This document shows positions 25,337 to 33,627 of a stretch of 45,534 nt of DNA, in pieces. This DNA is from an uncultured Oceanobacter sp. (GTDB lineage Bacteria > Pseudomonadota > Gammaproteobacteria > Pseudomonadales > Oceanobacteraceae), in the NCBI GenBank assembly GCA_913061185.1, contig CAJXTI010000030.1:1-45534 (forward strand). The letters run 5' to 3'. Each line of letters starts with the position of its first letter. The first letter of the stretch is position 1. The notes under the pieces were generated by a model. The model did not search any database, was not told where the DNA came from, and saw only the letters and a program-made list of their open reading frames with translations. Both the position numbers and the translations under genes were made by a program.

Positions 25337-26476
25337 TCAGCGCAACTTGAAGCCGATGCCAATGGAGTTTTGCTTGCGGGTATAGTCCGAAAGCGTATTC
25401 ATGGCACCAAAATGCGCTTTGATAAAAAACGGAATTTCCAGGTTATTAGCCGGAATCCACGGCAGCATCAGGTGAATGTCGTAGGAATCCGTTCCCAGCC
25501 CCTGATCGCCAATCACCCATTCCACCCCCAGCTCCATTTCCGGAATGGCGGCAAACGGGGTTTTGAAGGGTTTATTCAAGACCAGATTCACCCGGTCGTA
25601 ATCATTGATACGCAGCCCGCTGTTGGCCTGCTTACCCCAATAGACCTTGGAGTCGTCGGTTAAATAGAGCTTGCTGCTCACCCAGAAACTGAAACAGGAC
25701 AGCCGACTGCTGCAATCATCGTCATCAGCATCACGCCCAACCGTATTAAACTTGCCTTCCAGTGCCAAGTAGTTGGCACTGCGACTGATCGAGTCGAAGT
25801 ATTCGTAGCCGCCACTGTCCAGCTCAACCTGGGCAATGTATTGGCCATAATAGGGCGACGCCGGATTGTTATATGTCTTTTTGGCGCTGATTACCTGACC
25901 ATTGGATCGGTGTTCCACACTGATATTGAACCATTCCAGCGCCGTATCGCCCCAATACACATCGCGATAGTATTTGCGATAATGAAGCGCCGGATTACTG
26001 ATCCGGTTAATCACCGGGCTGGATGGCCGGGTAGCGGCATAAAAATCAAATTCGCCGGTATAAGAAAAGAAGGCTTCCCAGCGGTTGCGATAATTTTCCA
26101 GACAGTCTATTTCCGGCACTGATTTTTTGCCGCCGTCGGCATTCAACAGTTTCAGTGGCATACAATGGGGTTTGGTAAACAGGTATTTAAACGAGTAATG
26201 GGCTTCAATCGCATTGTCGTCTTTATCCGTCACCTGAAACAGCGAATAATTTGGCCGGTAGGCCATCAGTCGGCTTTTTTTGACGTCGCACAAATCCGGA
26301 CGCTTGCTGCACGCTTTCAGAATTTTTTGCTTTACCAGATCTTCCTTGCTGCACAGCGCCTGAGAGCGATAGCAATCGGCGCTAACCTTTACATCTTCAT
26401 AAACACCCGCAAACGAACGGGTAACAACCAACAGCAATAACGCCAATCCGAGTAAACCTTTGCCTACGCCCGGCAT
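25337..26476 (-). CDS. Outer-membrane phospholipase A (OMPLA/PldA-like)
   Basis: 379 residues with a signal peptide (MPGVGKGLLGLALLLLVVTRSFAG) and a long region of alternating beta-strand pattern ending in GIGFKLR, typical of an outer-membrane barrel. YRPNYSLFQV followed by a strand-rich region is how the PldA family begins. EHRSNGQ puts His189 and Ser191 in the positions of the OMPLA catalytic His and Ser (HQSNG in E. coli), and Asn203/204 could supply the third residue. Unusually, the periplasmic N-terminal part has six cysteines (35, 42, 56, 63, 105, 125) and a barrel loop has DDDDCSSRLSC, implying disulfides not seen in the E. coli enzyme. It probably hydrolyses membrane phospholipids or acts as a toxin-like lipase. 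ATG at 26476 has GGAG upstream. Confidence 0.8.
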   Translation of the reverse strand: MPGVGKGLLGLALLLLVVTRSFAGVYEDVKVSADCYRSQALCSKEDLVKQKILKACSKRPDLCDVKKSRLMAYRPNYSLFQVTDKDDNAIEAHYSFKYLFTKPHCMPLKLLNADGGKKSVPEIDCLENYRNRWEAFFSYTGEFDFYAATRPSSPVINRISNPALHYRKYYRDVYWGDTALEWFNISVEHRSNGQVISAKKTYNNPASPYYGQYIAQVELDSGGYEYFDSISRSANYLALEGKFNTVGRDADDDDCSSRLSCFSFWVSSKLYLTDDSKVYWGKQANSGLRINDYDRVNLVLNKPFKTPFAAIPEMELGVEWVIGDQGLGTDSYDIHLMLPWIPANNLEIPFFIKAHFGAMNTLSDYTRKQNSIGIGFKLR

Positions 26477-26645
26477 GTTTGATCTCCGATAATTTAAGGT
26501 AAGACAGTCTGCTTACGCCAACCAGACAATCGACTGTAACAGCCGCCCACCAATATATGAGCAGCATCACGCACTTATCTACCCGATCAACGGCATTGCT
26601 GTATTTGTCATGGGAGGGAAGCAACGCACGCTTTTCAGCAGCCTG

Positions 26646-27551
26646 TTATGAGGCTGCTGCGTCTGTCTCACCTGTCATTTCGCTCATCATCCATTCCTTG
26701 AAGGCTTTCATGCCAGCCGTGAGCGGACGATTTTTGCGATACACCAGATAAAAGGCCTTGTGAGTATCCAGCTGAATATCGAAGGGAACGATCAGCCGCC
26801 CGGAAGCAATTTCACGGGAGGTCAGCGTACTGTCTGCCAGGGCCACACCGAGGTTTTCCTGTGCAGCCGCAGTGGCCAGCTGGCTGCTCGACATCTGCAA
26901 ACTGCCCTTCGGCACCAGGTTGCCAACACCCGCCTGGTGCATCCAGTCTTCCCATTCCCACTTGCGCTTGCTGACGTAAATCAGCGTATGACGGCGTAAG
27001 TCATTGGGTTTTTCCAGCGGGTATTTGCCGCTCATCAGCAACGGACTGCACACCGGCACCAGCATGACCTTGCAGAGGAAGTGGGTTTCGATGTCATCCC
27101 ACTCGCCATTACCGTAATAAATGGCAATATCGGTGCTGACGCGGTTGAAATCGATCAAACCTTGCGAGGCATTGATTTGCAGCTCGATATCCGGGTACAA
27201 CTCCTGAAAGCGGGACATATGCGGCATCAGCCAGCGAGTCAGAAAATTGGGTGCCACGCTGATCTGGACAACATTGGTTTCGTGGCTGCTGGTGAGTCGC
27301 TGGGTCGCGACTTCAATTTCATCCAGCGCGTGTTTGATGCCGTTGAGGTATTGCTCTCCTGCCGACGTCAGCTCGACTTTACGCTTGTTGCGGCTGAACA
27401 GCTGAACGCCCAAGTATTCTTCAAGTGTTTTGATCTGGTGACTGACTGCCGATGCGGTCACAGCCAACTCCTCGGAAGCGGCAACAAAGCTGGATTTTCT
27501 GGCCGATGCTTCAAATACTCGCAAGGCATTCAGTGGCGGCAAACGACGCAT
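26646..27551 (-). CDS. LysR-family transcriptional regulator (GcvA-like)
   Basis: 301 residues. The N-terminal winged HTH (about 5-63) reads LPPLNALRVFEASARKSSFVAASEELAVTASAVSHQIKTLEEYLGVQLFSR with the usual LysR pattern, and the rest is a type 2 periplasmic-binding-protein-like effector domain. The PPLNALRVFEA opening and the AVSHQIKTLE helix are typical of the GcvA/AmpR/TrpI branch. ATG at 27551 has AGGAA five bases upstream; a TTG three bases earlier is less likely. It is divergent from the YgjP-like gene, whose start is 124 bp away, so they may share a regulatory region. The effector is unknown. Confidence 0.93.
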   Translation of the reverse strand: MRRLPPLNALRVFEASARKSSFVAASEELAVTASAVSHQIKTLEEYLGVQLFSRNKRKVELTSAGEQYLNGIKHALDEIEVATQRLTSSHETNVVQISVAPNFLTRWLMPHMSRFQELYPDIELQINASQGLIDFNRVSTDIAIYYGNGEWDDIETHFLCKVMLVPVCSPLLMSGKYPLEKPNDLRRHTLIYVSKRKWEWEDWMHQAGVGNLVPKGSLQMSSSQLATAAAQENLGVALADSTLTSREIASGRLIVPFDIQLDTHKAFYLVYRKNRPLTAGMKAFKEWMMSEMTGETDAAAS

Positions 27552-27674
27552 CAAGGTTCCTGAAGGATGAGTTTATTTCAGCATAATGAGTGTAATACAG
27601 CGTCTTTTCAACCATCAATACGACTCTGTTACAATCACCCCCTACTCCGTAACCACTCTGAATCTGCCGGTTTT

Positions 27675-28181
27675 ATGAATCCTCATCCGCTACGTTATTT
27701 GTCGGCCTACTCCAGCGACGTCCAGCACCAGGCCAACCAGCTGCTGAATAGCAACCAACTCGGCAGCCTGCTCAAACAGCGCCATCCACAGGCCCACCAG
27801 CTGTCGTCCGGGTTACTGTATGACTATGCTCAAGATCTCAAAAACCGCTATATGCGTTCGTCGCCACCGATCAGCAAAGTAATTTACGACGACAAAATTC
27901 ATGTGGTTGAGCACGCCCTGGGGCTGCATACCTTTGTCAGCCGGGTGCAGGGAGGCAAACTGAAGGCCAAAAACGAAATTCGGATCTCGACGCTGTTTCG
28001 CAACACCCCCGAAGCCTTTCTGCGCATGATTATTGTTCATGAGCTATCCCATCTGAAAGAAAAAGCCCACAACAAGGCGTTTTACAAACTCTGCCAGCAT
28101 ATGGAACCGGACTACTTCCAGCTGGAGCTGGATGTACGGCTGTACCTTTGTCACCGGGATTTATACGGCGATTTGTGGTGA
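27675..28181 (+). CDS. YgjP-like zinc metallopeptidase domain protein
   Basis: A 168-residue cytoplasmic protein of the YgjP/DUF45 family. The gluzincin-like motif is at 122-126 (HELSH) with a third His at 132 in LKEKAHNKAFYKL, followed by the family's conserved MEPDYFQLE segment. The fold is related to metallopeptidases; the true substrate of this family is unsettled. I choose the ATG at 27675 because MNPHPLRYLSAYS matches the usual family start and length. An upstream in-frame ATG at 27567 would add 36 unlikely residues and lies only 16 bp from the divergent lysR start. The ribosome site is weak. Confidence 0.88.
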   Translation: MNPHPLRYLSAYSSDVQHQANQLLNSNQLGSLLKQRHPQAHQLSSGLLYDYAQDLKNRYMRSSPPISKVIYDDKIHVVEHALGLHTFVSRVQGGKLKAKNEIRISTLFRNTPEAFLRMIIVHELSHLKEKAHNKAFYKLCQHMEPDYFQLELDVRLYLCHRDLYGDLW

Positions 28182-28306
28182 CAAACCAGGCTGACATAGA
28201 GAAGCTGACATAGAGGGGCTGACCCTGGCCGGTCAAAGTCGCGAATTGCGACTGTGCTTGTTTGCACAACACGCTTCACCAACAATAAGCAAAATATCCT
28301 GCTGGA

Positions 28307-28942
28307 ATGACCATGGACACACTGCTCGACGAGCTAATTGCCATCGTAGCTTATCGTCATGCCGACCACCTGATGCCGGTACTGGTTGGCTACCTGGCGA
28401 CGATTGTACTGCTGATAAAGCTGGGCGGACGGCAATGGAGCCTGATTTATGTGGCGCTAATTCCGTTTGTCAACTGGAGTTTTGGCTGGGCGCCCAACTG
28501 GCAACTACCCTTTGCCCCCGAGTTTGGTTTTAACCCTGTCACGGTAGTCACCGGCCTGGTACTGGTGGTGCGGGATTTTGCCCAGCAAGAGATGCAGCAC
28601 CGGGTTCTGATCGCCATGGCGATTGGTGTTGCCTGGTCGTTTTATTACGCCAACCCGTCCATTGCCATCGCCTCGGCGGCGGCATTTGCCATTGCCGAGT
28701 TGCTGGATTGGGTACTGTTTACCTTTACCCGCTTCCGCTTGTCGACACGGGTTATGCTGTCCAGCTTGTTTGCCGCGCCGCTGGATACCACGGTGTTTCT
28801 GTTCGGTGCCGGATTCCTGACCTTGCCGAACTGGATTATGTCAGTGTTCGGCAAACTGCTGGGAGCTGCAGTGGTCAGTGCCATGGTGAGAGCGCATGAA
28901 CAAAAAACGGCTGTCGCCCCAGATACTCCCCCGCATCCCTAA
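28307..28942 (+). CDS. VUT/YhhQ-family queuosine precursor-type transporter
   Basis: A 211-residue inner-membrane protein with about six helices, belonging to the VUT (YhhQ, DUF165) family that imports queuosine precursors such as preQ0/preQ1 in E. coli. Seen features are VVRDFAQQEMQHR after the second helix pair, SIAIASAAAFAIAELLDWVLFTF and the conserved D of PLDTTVFL. ATG at 28307 is used; a second ATG two codons later (28313) is equally possible. It is 125 bp downstream of the YgjP-like gene on the same strand. The exact substrate cannot be told from sequence. Confidence 0.85.
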   Translation: MTMDTLLDELIAIVAYRHADHLMPVLVGYLATIVLLIKLGGRQWSLIYVALIPFVNWSFGWAPNWQLPFAPEFGFNPVTVVTGLVLVVRDFAQQEMQHRVLIAMAIGVAWSFYYANPSIAIASAAAFAIAELLDWVLFTFTRFRLSTRVMLSSLFAAPLDTTVFLFGAGFLTLPNWIMSVFGKLLGAAVVSAMVRAHEQKTAVAPDTPPHP

Positions 28943-29000
28943 CATGGATTACTGGCCTGTCGCTCTACCAGCAAGCCGGTATTTGGCGGAGCAACAGCAA

Positions 29001-29729
29001 TTAACCAGCCTCAACCTGATCCAGCCAGCGATTCATCAAGGTACGGGCAAACAGTGTCTGGGCTTGCTGATACTGTTCAAAATCCTGTTGTGTCTGTTGG
29101 ATCATACGATTCACATCGTCCTGATTTTTCTCCGGATTGCCAATCAGTTCGCGCCGGTTCCAGATGTCGACGATATGAGGCGTCACTTCAAAGTGGCACT
29201 GGAATGCCCAGGTGGTTGTTCCCATGCGGAACGCCTGATTGGGCACCTGATCACCACTCATCAAGGACACAGCCCCGTCCGGTAAGTCGAAGGTATCGGA
29301 GTGCATTTCAAACAGCGGCGGCTGCTCGTCCAGTCCTTGCAACAAAAGATCCGTACGAGCTGCCGCAGAGAGACTCAGACGGGTAAAACCGTACTCAAGA
29401 AATCCCTGCGGCTTCACCTCGGCACCAAACGCATAGGCAATCGCCTGACAGCCCAGACAAGACCCCAGCACCGGTTTACCTTGCTGATGAAAGCGACGAA
29501 TACACGTCCCCAGGCCATCAAAATAGGGTTTCAGTTCCGGATCATGAACGCTTTGCTCGCCACCAAAGACAATCAGTGCATCAAAGCCGTTCGGGCTCGC
29601 GGGCACGCCATCACCCAGACGGCGATAAAACCACTGCAAGGTGCCACCACGAGTAACGACGGTTTCGCCAATACGGCCTGATTCCACCTCGCCATCCATC
29701 CCACCGGCCATAATGGCTGCAATTTTCAC
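29001..29729 (-). CDS. Class I glutamine amidotransferase-like protein
   Basis: A 242-residue cytoplasmic enzyme with a full class I GATase triad: Cys91 in GSCLGCQAIA (nucleophile elbow), His179 and Glu181 in FQCHFE. No synthase domain is attached, so it acts alone or with a partner. Such stand-alone domains include gamma-glutamyl hydrolases (PuuD-like) and GMP-synthase-like amidotransferases. The GTG at 29729 is chosen because AGGAG is eight bases upstream; an ATG 42 bp earlier would add an unconvincing leader. It is the last gene of a minus-strand series with the dioxygenase and glutamine synthetase, but a terminator at 29836-29895 separates it from them. Hydrolysis of a gamma-glutamyl product is a hypothesis. 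Confidence 0.9.
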   Translation of the reverse strand: MKIAAIMAGGMDGEVESGRIGETVVTRGGTLQWFYRRLGDGVPASPNGFDALIVFGGEQSVHDPELKPYFDGLGTCIRRFHQQGKPVLGSCLGCQAIAYAFGAEVKPQGFLEYGFTRLSLSAAARTDLLLQGLDEQPPLFEMHSDTFDLPDGAVSLMSGDQVPNQAFRMGTTTWAFQCHFEVTPHIVDIWNRRELIGNPEKNQDDVNRMIQQTQQDFEQYQQAQTLFARTLMNRWLDQVEAG

Positions 29730-29835
29730 GCGAACGACTCCTCTTGTGTTGTAAACACTCGCTTTAAACATCCCAACTGAACATCCACGTCAAATACCAA
29801 CGTCAAATACCAACGCTGAACGCTCATTTTTGAAT

Positions 29836-29895
29836 AAAAAAAGTGCTTCGCCAAAAAAGTGCGGGTTGGCTGCCCTTGGGGGGCTGACGAAGCAC
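29836..29895 (-). terminator. Rho-independent terminator after dioxygenase gene
   Basis: Reading leftward, GTGCTTCG (29888-29895) pairs with CGAAGCAC (29843-29850) and a run of seven T follows (29836-29842). The 37-nt loop contains more GC-rich sequence that can fold. It lies 23 bp after the dioxygenase stop codon. Confidence 0.75.
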
Positions 29896-29918
29896 CAAAA
29901 AACTTGCCCGGAGCTGTC

Positions 29919-30770
29919 TCAGGCCAGGTAATCGTCCAGCCCTGGCGTGCGATAGCCGTCCTTCCGCCAGGTAATCGGGAAGTAGCTTTCATCCACTTCG
30001 TTAGAGCCAAACTTTTTGTATTTACCGTAAATAGGGCCGTTTCCGACCGTCATTTTGTCTGGATTAAACTGGATATCGGACTGGAAAAAATGCATGGCCA
30101 GCGCCCGTCGTGGGACATCGGCACGATTCACCCGTGAGCCGTGCCAGGTCCAGCCGTCGTGGAAAGCACAGCCTCCCTTGGGCACCACAACCGGCACCAG
30201 TTCCAGTTCGAGACCATGGGTTTCTGCCCATTCGCGCACTTCTTTCAGATCATCTTCCGGGCCATGGAACTGCATGATCGGTTTGGCTTCACCCCACTGG
30301 TGCGAGCCTTTGATGTACACCAGCGTACCGCCTTCGGCAGTAGTGTCATCCAGCGCCAGCCAGCAACTGACCAGCTCGGGCTTGTCGATCCAGAGTGAAT
30401 ACATGCTGTCCTGGTGAAATCCGATCGAACGACCCTCTACCGGTTTCCACAGCAGGTTATCAATCATCAGTCGTGATCCACTCCAGCCTCCCAGCTGGGC
30501 ACACAAGCGGCCCATATTTTCGGACAACACCTGACGGGCGACGGTCAGATCCGACTTCCAGGCATTACAAATCTGTTGGGTGTACGGCGGTGTTCCGGTG
30601 GGTAAATTCACTTCGTCAGGTTTGATGCCTGTCTCATAAAGCCCTTGTTCAAAAATCGGCGCGTAACGGCTGAGAATGGCATCGGCGTCTTCGGTCTCGA
30701 CCAGCTTGTCGACGATCAAAAAACCATCCTGGCGAAATTGTGCTATCTGCTCTTGAGTCAGTTCAATCAT
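29919..30770 (-). CDS. PhyH-family Fe(II)/2-oxoglutarate dioxygenase
   Basis: A 283-residue cytoplasmic oxygenase of the phytanoyl-CoA dioxygenase superfamily. The iron facial triad is visible as His119-X-Asp121 in GFHQDSMYSLW and His210 in HDGWTWHGSRVN, with Arg221/222 placed to bind 2-oxoglutarate. The helical N-terminus (TQEQIAQFRQDGFLIV) is typical of the family. Members hydroxylate very different small molecules, so the substrate is open. ATG at 30770 follows GGAG; an upstream TTG at 30821 is rejected. It lies 107 bp after glnT on the same strand, which suggests a shared role with the amine-glutamylating enzyme. Confidence 0.92.
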   Translation of the reverse strand: MIELTQEQIAQFRQDGFLIVDKLVETEDADAILSRYAPIFEQGLYETGIKPDEVNLPTGTPPYTQQICNAWKSDLTVARQVLSENMGRLCAQLGGWSGSRLMIDNLLWKPVEGRSIGFHQDSMYSLWIDKPELVSCWLALDDTTAEGGTLVYIKGSHQWGEAKPIMQFHGPEDDLKEVREWAETHGLELELVPVVVPKGGCAFHDGWTWHGSRVNRADVPRRALAMHFFQSDIQFNPDKMTVGNGPIYGKYKKFGSNEVDESYFPITWRKDGYRTPGLDDYLA

Positions 30771-30877
30771 GGTGTGCTCCAGCGACTGCCCGGCATCAAG
30801 GCCGAGGCAGCCGTTTATCATTCAGTGGTATCAGTCAATGGGATTGATGGTTTACGGGAATTCCCCGCTGAATCCGC

Positions 30878-32260
30878 TCAGTAAAAAGTCAGGTAACGCT
30901 GCAGCTCCCACTCAGACACGGAACGGTGGTAATCCTGCCATTCCTGTCGCTTCAGCTTGAGGAAGCTGGTAATCAGGCGCTCCCCCAGTGCTTCTGCCAG
31001 CAAGCTGTCTTGCTCCAATGCCGTCAGTGCCAGATCGAGGTTTTCCGGTAAGCGATCAACACCCAGCTCACTCACCTGCTGCAGGGTCAGGTCATAAAAA
31101 TTCAGTGATTGCGGTTCAGGAGGCGTCAGTTCCCGGTCAATGCCGTCCAGACCGGCCGCGATGATGGCAGCGGTCGCCAGGTAGGGATTCATGCTGCTGT
31201 CACCGATACGAACTTCGATACGACCATAGGGAATACGCACCATGGCGGAGCGGTTATTGTCGCCGTAGGCAATAAAGACCGGCGCCCAGCTGGGGGCCGT
31301 CGGTGTGCCGGTAATCAGCCGTTTGTAAGAGTTCACCGAAGGACACAGCAAGGCGGCCAGCGCTTCAGCATGAGCCATCACCCCGGCAATAAACTGATAG
31401 GCCATACGCGACAAGCCCATACCGGAGGGATCGGAGGCATCGTGAAAAACATTATCACCAGCCTCATTCACCAGCGAACAATGCACGTGCATGCCGTTGC
31501 CAGTGGTTGTAGCACTGAGTTTGGGAATAAAACTGCAGATAGCACCTTCGTTGTTGGCAATCTCTTTCGCTGCCATTTTGAAGAACTGCATGTTGTCGGC
31601 CGATTTCACCGCTTCATCGTATTTGAAGTTGATTTCAAACTGGCCGTTGGCGTCTTCATGATCAATTTGATACACCTCCAGACCAACCTTGGTCAGCGCG
31701 CCGTACAAGCCTTCGATAAATCCGGCATTACGGGTCAGGCCACGGTAATCGTAGGTCGGACGCTCCAGCGTATCGGTACTGTCAAACGGCGAGATATGGC
31801 CATCATCATCCTGCTTCAACAGGTAAAATTCCGGCTCCAGTCCGGTCATCAATCGCAGTCCGCGCTTCGACAACCGTTCTGCCTGTTTCAGCAAGACGTT
31901 ACGGGGATCCATCTCACAAGGCTGATCACCCACCATACCGACACCACGAATGCAGGCGTAGCCCGGCATCCAGGGCATCAAGGCCAGCGTGTTGAGGTCG
32001 GCCACCATCATGAATTCAGGATCTTGTGGTGACATATCGAAGCCGAGAATGGCACCACCGGCAAACCCGGCACCGTCGGTCGTCAGCCCAGGCAAGCACT
32101 GCACTGGTACCGACTTGCTTTTGATGCCGCCGTGGACATCCACAAACTGGGCAAGAATAAATTGCACACCATGCGCCGCCAGAAACTGCTGCGCCGCTTC
32201 CAGCGCATTGTCTTGTGGGCATTGCCATACAGTGCTGATCGTTGGGGTCGTCGCAGACAT
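30878..32260 (-). CDS. glnT: Type III glutamine synthetase (GlnT-like)
   Basis: A 460-residue ATP-dependent glutamate-amine ligase of the short GlnT branch, which includes gamma-glutamylmethylamide synthetase. Seen motifs are VHGGIKSKSVP, MTGLEPEFYLL (metal-binding Glu residues), QIDHEDANGQFEINF, GNGMHVHCSL, the NSYKRLITG loop and RIEVRIGDSSMNPYLATAA. There is no adenylylation-site tyrosine region of GlnA type that I can identify. Located between an AraC regulator and a dioxygenase rather than next to ntrBC or glnK, it is more likely to glutamylate an amine than to be the main ammonia-assimilating enzyme. ATG at 32260 is preceded by GAGG eight bases upstream. It is the first enzyme gene of the minus-strand cluster. 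Confidence 0.9.
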   Translation of the reverse strand: MSATTPTISTVWQCPQDNALEAAQQFLAAHGVQFILAQFVDVHGGIKSKSVPVQCLPGLTTDGAGFAGGAILGFDMSPQDPEFMMVADLNTLALMPWMPGYACIRGVGMVGDQPCEMDPRNVLLKQAERLSKRGLRLMTGLEPEFYLLKQDDDGHISPFDSTDTLERPTYDYRGLTRNAGFIEGLYGALTKVGLEVYQIDHEDANGQFEINFKYDEAVKSADNMQFFKMAAKEIANNEGAICSFIPKLSATTTGNGMHVHCSLVNEAGDNVFHDASDPSGMGLSRMAYQFIAGVMAHAEALAALLCPSVNSYKRLITGTPTAPSWAPVFIAYGDNNRSAMVRIPYGRIEVRIGDSSMNPYLATAAIIAAGLDGIDRELTPPEPQSLNFYDLTLQQVSELGVDRLPENLDLALTALEQDSLLAEALGERLITSFLKLKRQEWQDYHRSVSEWELQRYLTFY

Positions 32261-32396
32261 GCTTTCATCCTCTGTGTTCTTGATGAAACCAGTCTGTCAA
32301 AATCCGGCCGGCATAGCGTTGACCGTTAAAACCGCTGTGTTGACATTAGCCGCCATTCACCGGCTAACGGGCAAACAGCCCATACCTCAGAATAAA

Positions 32397-33482
32397 TTAT
32401 TGATGGCTTAACGGTTGTGATTGACCGCGCCACTCGCTCGGATTGATATGTTTCCAGCGCACAAAGGCACGGGTAAAGGCACTGACTTCGGAATAGCCGA
32501 GCCGATAAGCCACTTCAGAAACACTCAGGCGATCGTAGTTGAGGTAATACTCCGCCAGATCTTCACGCACACTATCCAGTACTGATTTGAACGAACAGCC
32601 CTGCTCTGCCAGCTGGCGCTGCAGGCTACGCGAAGAACGGTTGAGCCGCCGTGCCATGTCTTCCAGTGTGGCATCGCCATGAGGCAAGCGCTCGATCACC
32701 TCACTGCGCAGCCGTTGTACCAGCGACAAGCCGGGATCCGCCTGCAGCGCTGCCCGACCTTCGAGATCGAGAATGGAGCCAAGGGAGATATTATTCAGCA
32801 TCGGGTTAGCATCGGGCATGGGCTGATCCAGACAGGACTGGCGGAAACGGATCACATTACGCGGCTGGCCAAAGCGGACGTCGCAATGAAAGGCATCCCG
32901 GTGCGGTGTTGCATCCACCAGCGCCGGATGCTGGAAGTGCACCTCAACCGGTGTCCAGCCCAGACCCATGCCCCGTTTCAGTACATTATTGAGCATGCCG
33001 ATGGTCAGCTCGGCATCCTGACGGCGATCCGGTATATCACCATCCAACAGCCGGTATTCCAGTTCGACGATGCCGTCAGCCATGCCCCTATCCATGCCGG
33101 AGCGATGACACTGCAGCAGACTATTGCGCTGAAAAACATGGAAGTAGCGTTCCATACCGGCAATGGCCGAGCGAACATCGGGCGAGGTAATGGCGTAGTA
33201 GCCAAACAACCCCAAGCCTTCTGGACGAAACTGCTCCCCAAACCACAGCCCGAAGTGCTCATTACCAGTCGCCCGCGCCGCTTCGTGCATGGAGTTGCAG
33301 TAAAACTTGAGTGGGATATGACGGTTGGGTTGTTGGTAAAGCCCTTGTCGTAATCCGGCCCGAGCCAACACCGCCGCACTGTTGGCACCCTGGACTTCGA
33401 TAAATTCTTCCAGCCCAACCGTCACGGAACCCAGCACACTGGACAACAAGCCGGTGGATAATCCCCGCGTGTGGATAGACAT
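32397..33482 (-). CDS. AraC-family regulator (OruR/ArgR-like)
   Basis: A 361-residue protein with an N-terminal arabinose-binding-like domain of the PF12625 type (about 15-215, GLFGYYAITSPDVRSAI) and a C-terminal AraC double HTH (about 260-355; DATLEDMARRLNRSSRSLQRQL, then SVSEVAYRLGYSEVSAFTRAFVRWKHINPSEWR). Regulators of this group control amino-acid and amine catabolism genes. ATG at 33482 starts MSIHTRGL. A perfect 18-bp palindrome ends two bases before it and covers the place where the ribosome site would be, and two 18-bp direct repeats lie about 100-130 bp upstream. It precedes glnT on the same strand (136-bp gap) and is the obvious candidate regulator of that cluster. Confidence 0.93.
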   Translation of the reverse strand: MSIHTRGLSTGLLSSVLGSVTVGLEEFIEVQGANSAAVLARAGLRQGLYQQPNRHIPLKFYCNSMHEAARATGNEHFGLWFGEQFRPEGLGLFGYYAITSPDVRSAIAGMERYFHVFQRNSLLQCHRSGMDRGMADGIVELEYRLLDGDIPDRRQDAELTIGMLNNVLKRGMGLGWTPVEVHFQHPALVDATPHRDAFHCDVRFGQPRNVIRFRQSCLDQPMPDANPMLNNISLGSILDLEGRAALQADPGLSLVQRLRSEVIERLPHGDATLEDMARRLNRSSRSLQRQLAEQGCSFKSVLDSVREDLAEYYLNYDRLSVSEVAYRLGYSEVSAFTRAFVRWKHINPSEWRGQSQPLSHQ

Positions 33483-33484
33483 AT

Positions 33485-33523
33485 GCTTAAACCCCAGGAA
33501 TAAAATATTCCTGGGGTTTAAGC
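33485..33523. repeat. Perfect 18-bp palindrome at araC-type gene start
   Basis: GCTTAAACCCCAGGAATA (33485-33502) and its exact complement (33506-33523) surround AAA. On the araC mRNA the hairpin ends two bases before the ATG, so it would enclose the ribosome binding site (GGGG). There is no T tract. A translation-blocking hairpin or a dimer-binding operator are the two simplest readings. Confidence 0.9.
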
Positions 33524-33578
33524 AACAAACACACCAAGCCACACCAGACAGTGAGAGCCAACAACAACTGACCAATAA

Positions 33579-33614
33579 CTGGCAGTCGATAACCCGCTGG
33601 CAGTCGATAACCCG
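33579..33614 (-). promoter_or_regulatory. Two tandem 18-bp direct repeats upstream of AraC gene
   Basis: CTGGCAGTCGATAACCCG occurs twice back to back (33579-33596 and 33597-33614) without a mismatch. AraC-family proteins commonly bind direct repeats of about this length, so autoregulation is plausible. It lies between the zapE stop and the AraC start. Confidence 0.55.
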
Positions 33615-33627
33615 AGGGTGGTAGCAA

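Noticed and set aside
26637-26658. AGCAGCCT/AGGCTGCT hairpin at the lysR stop codon
   Set aside because: No T tract on either strand, and it overlaps coding sequence; not enough for a terminator call.
27567-27674. Upstream ATG extending the YgjP-like protein by 36 residues
   Set aside because: It starts 16 bp from the divergent lysR start, and the extra residues do not resemble the family N-terminus.
31109-32032. 307-codon plus-strand frame opposite glnT
   Set aside because: Antisense shadow of a well-conserved glutamine synthetase, without a ribosome site.
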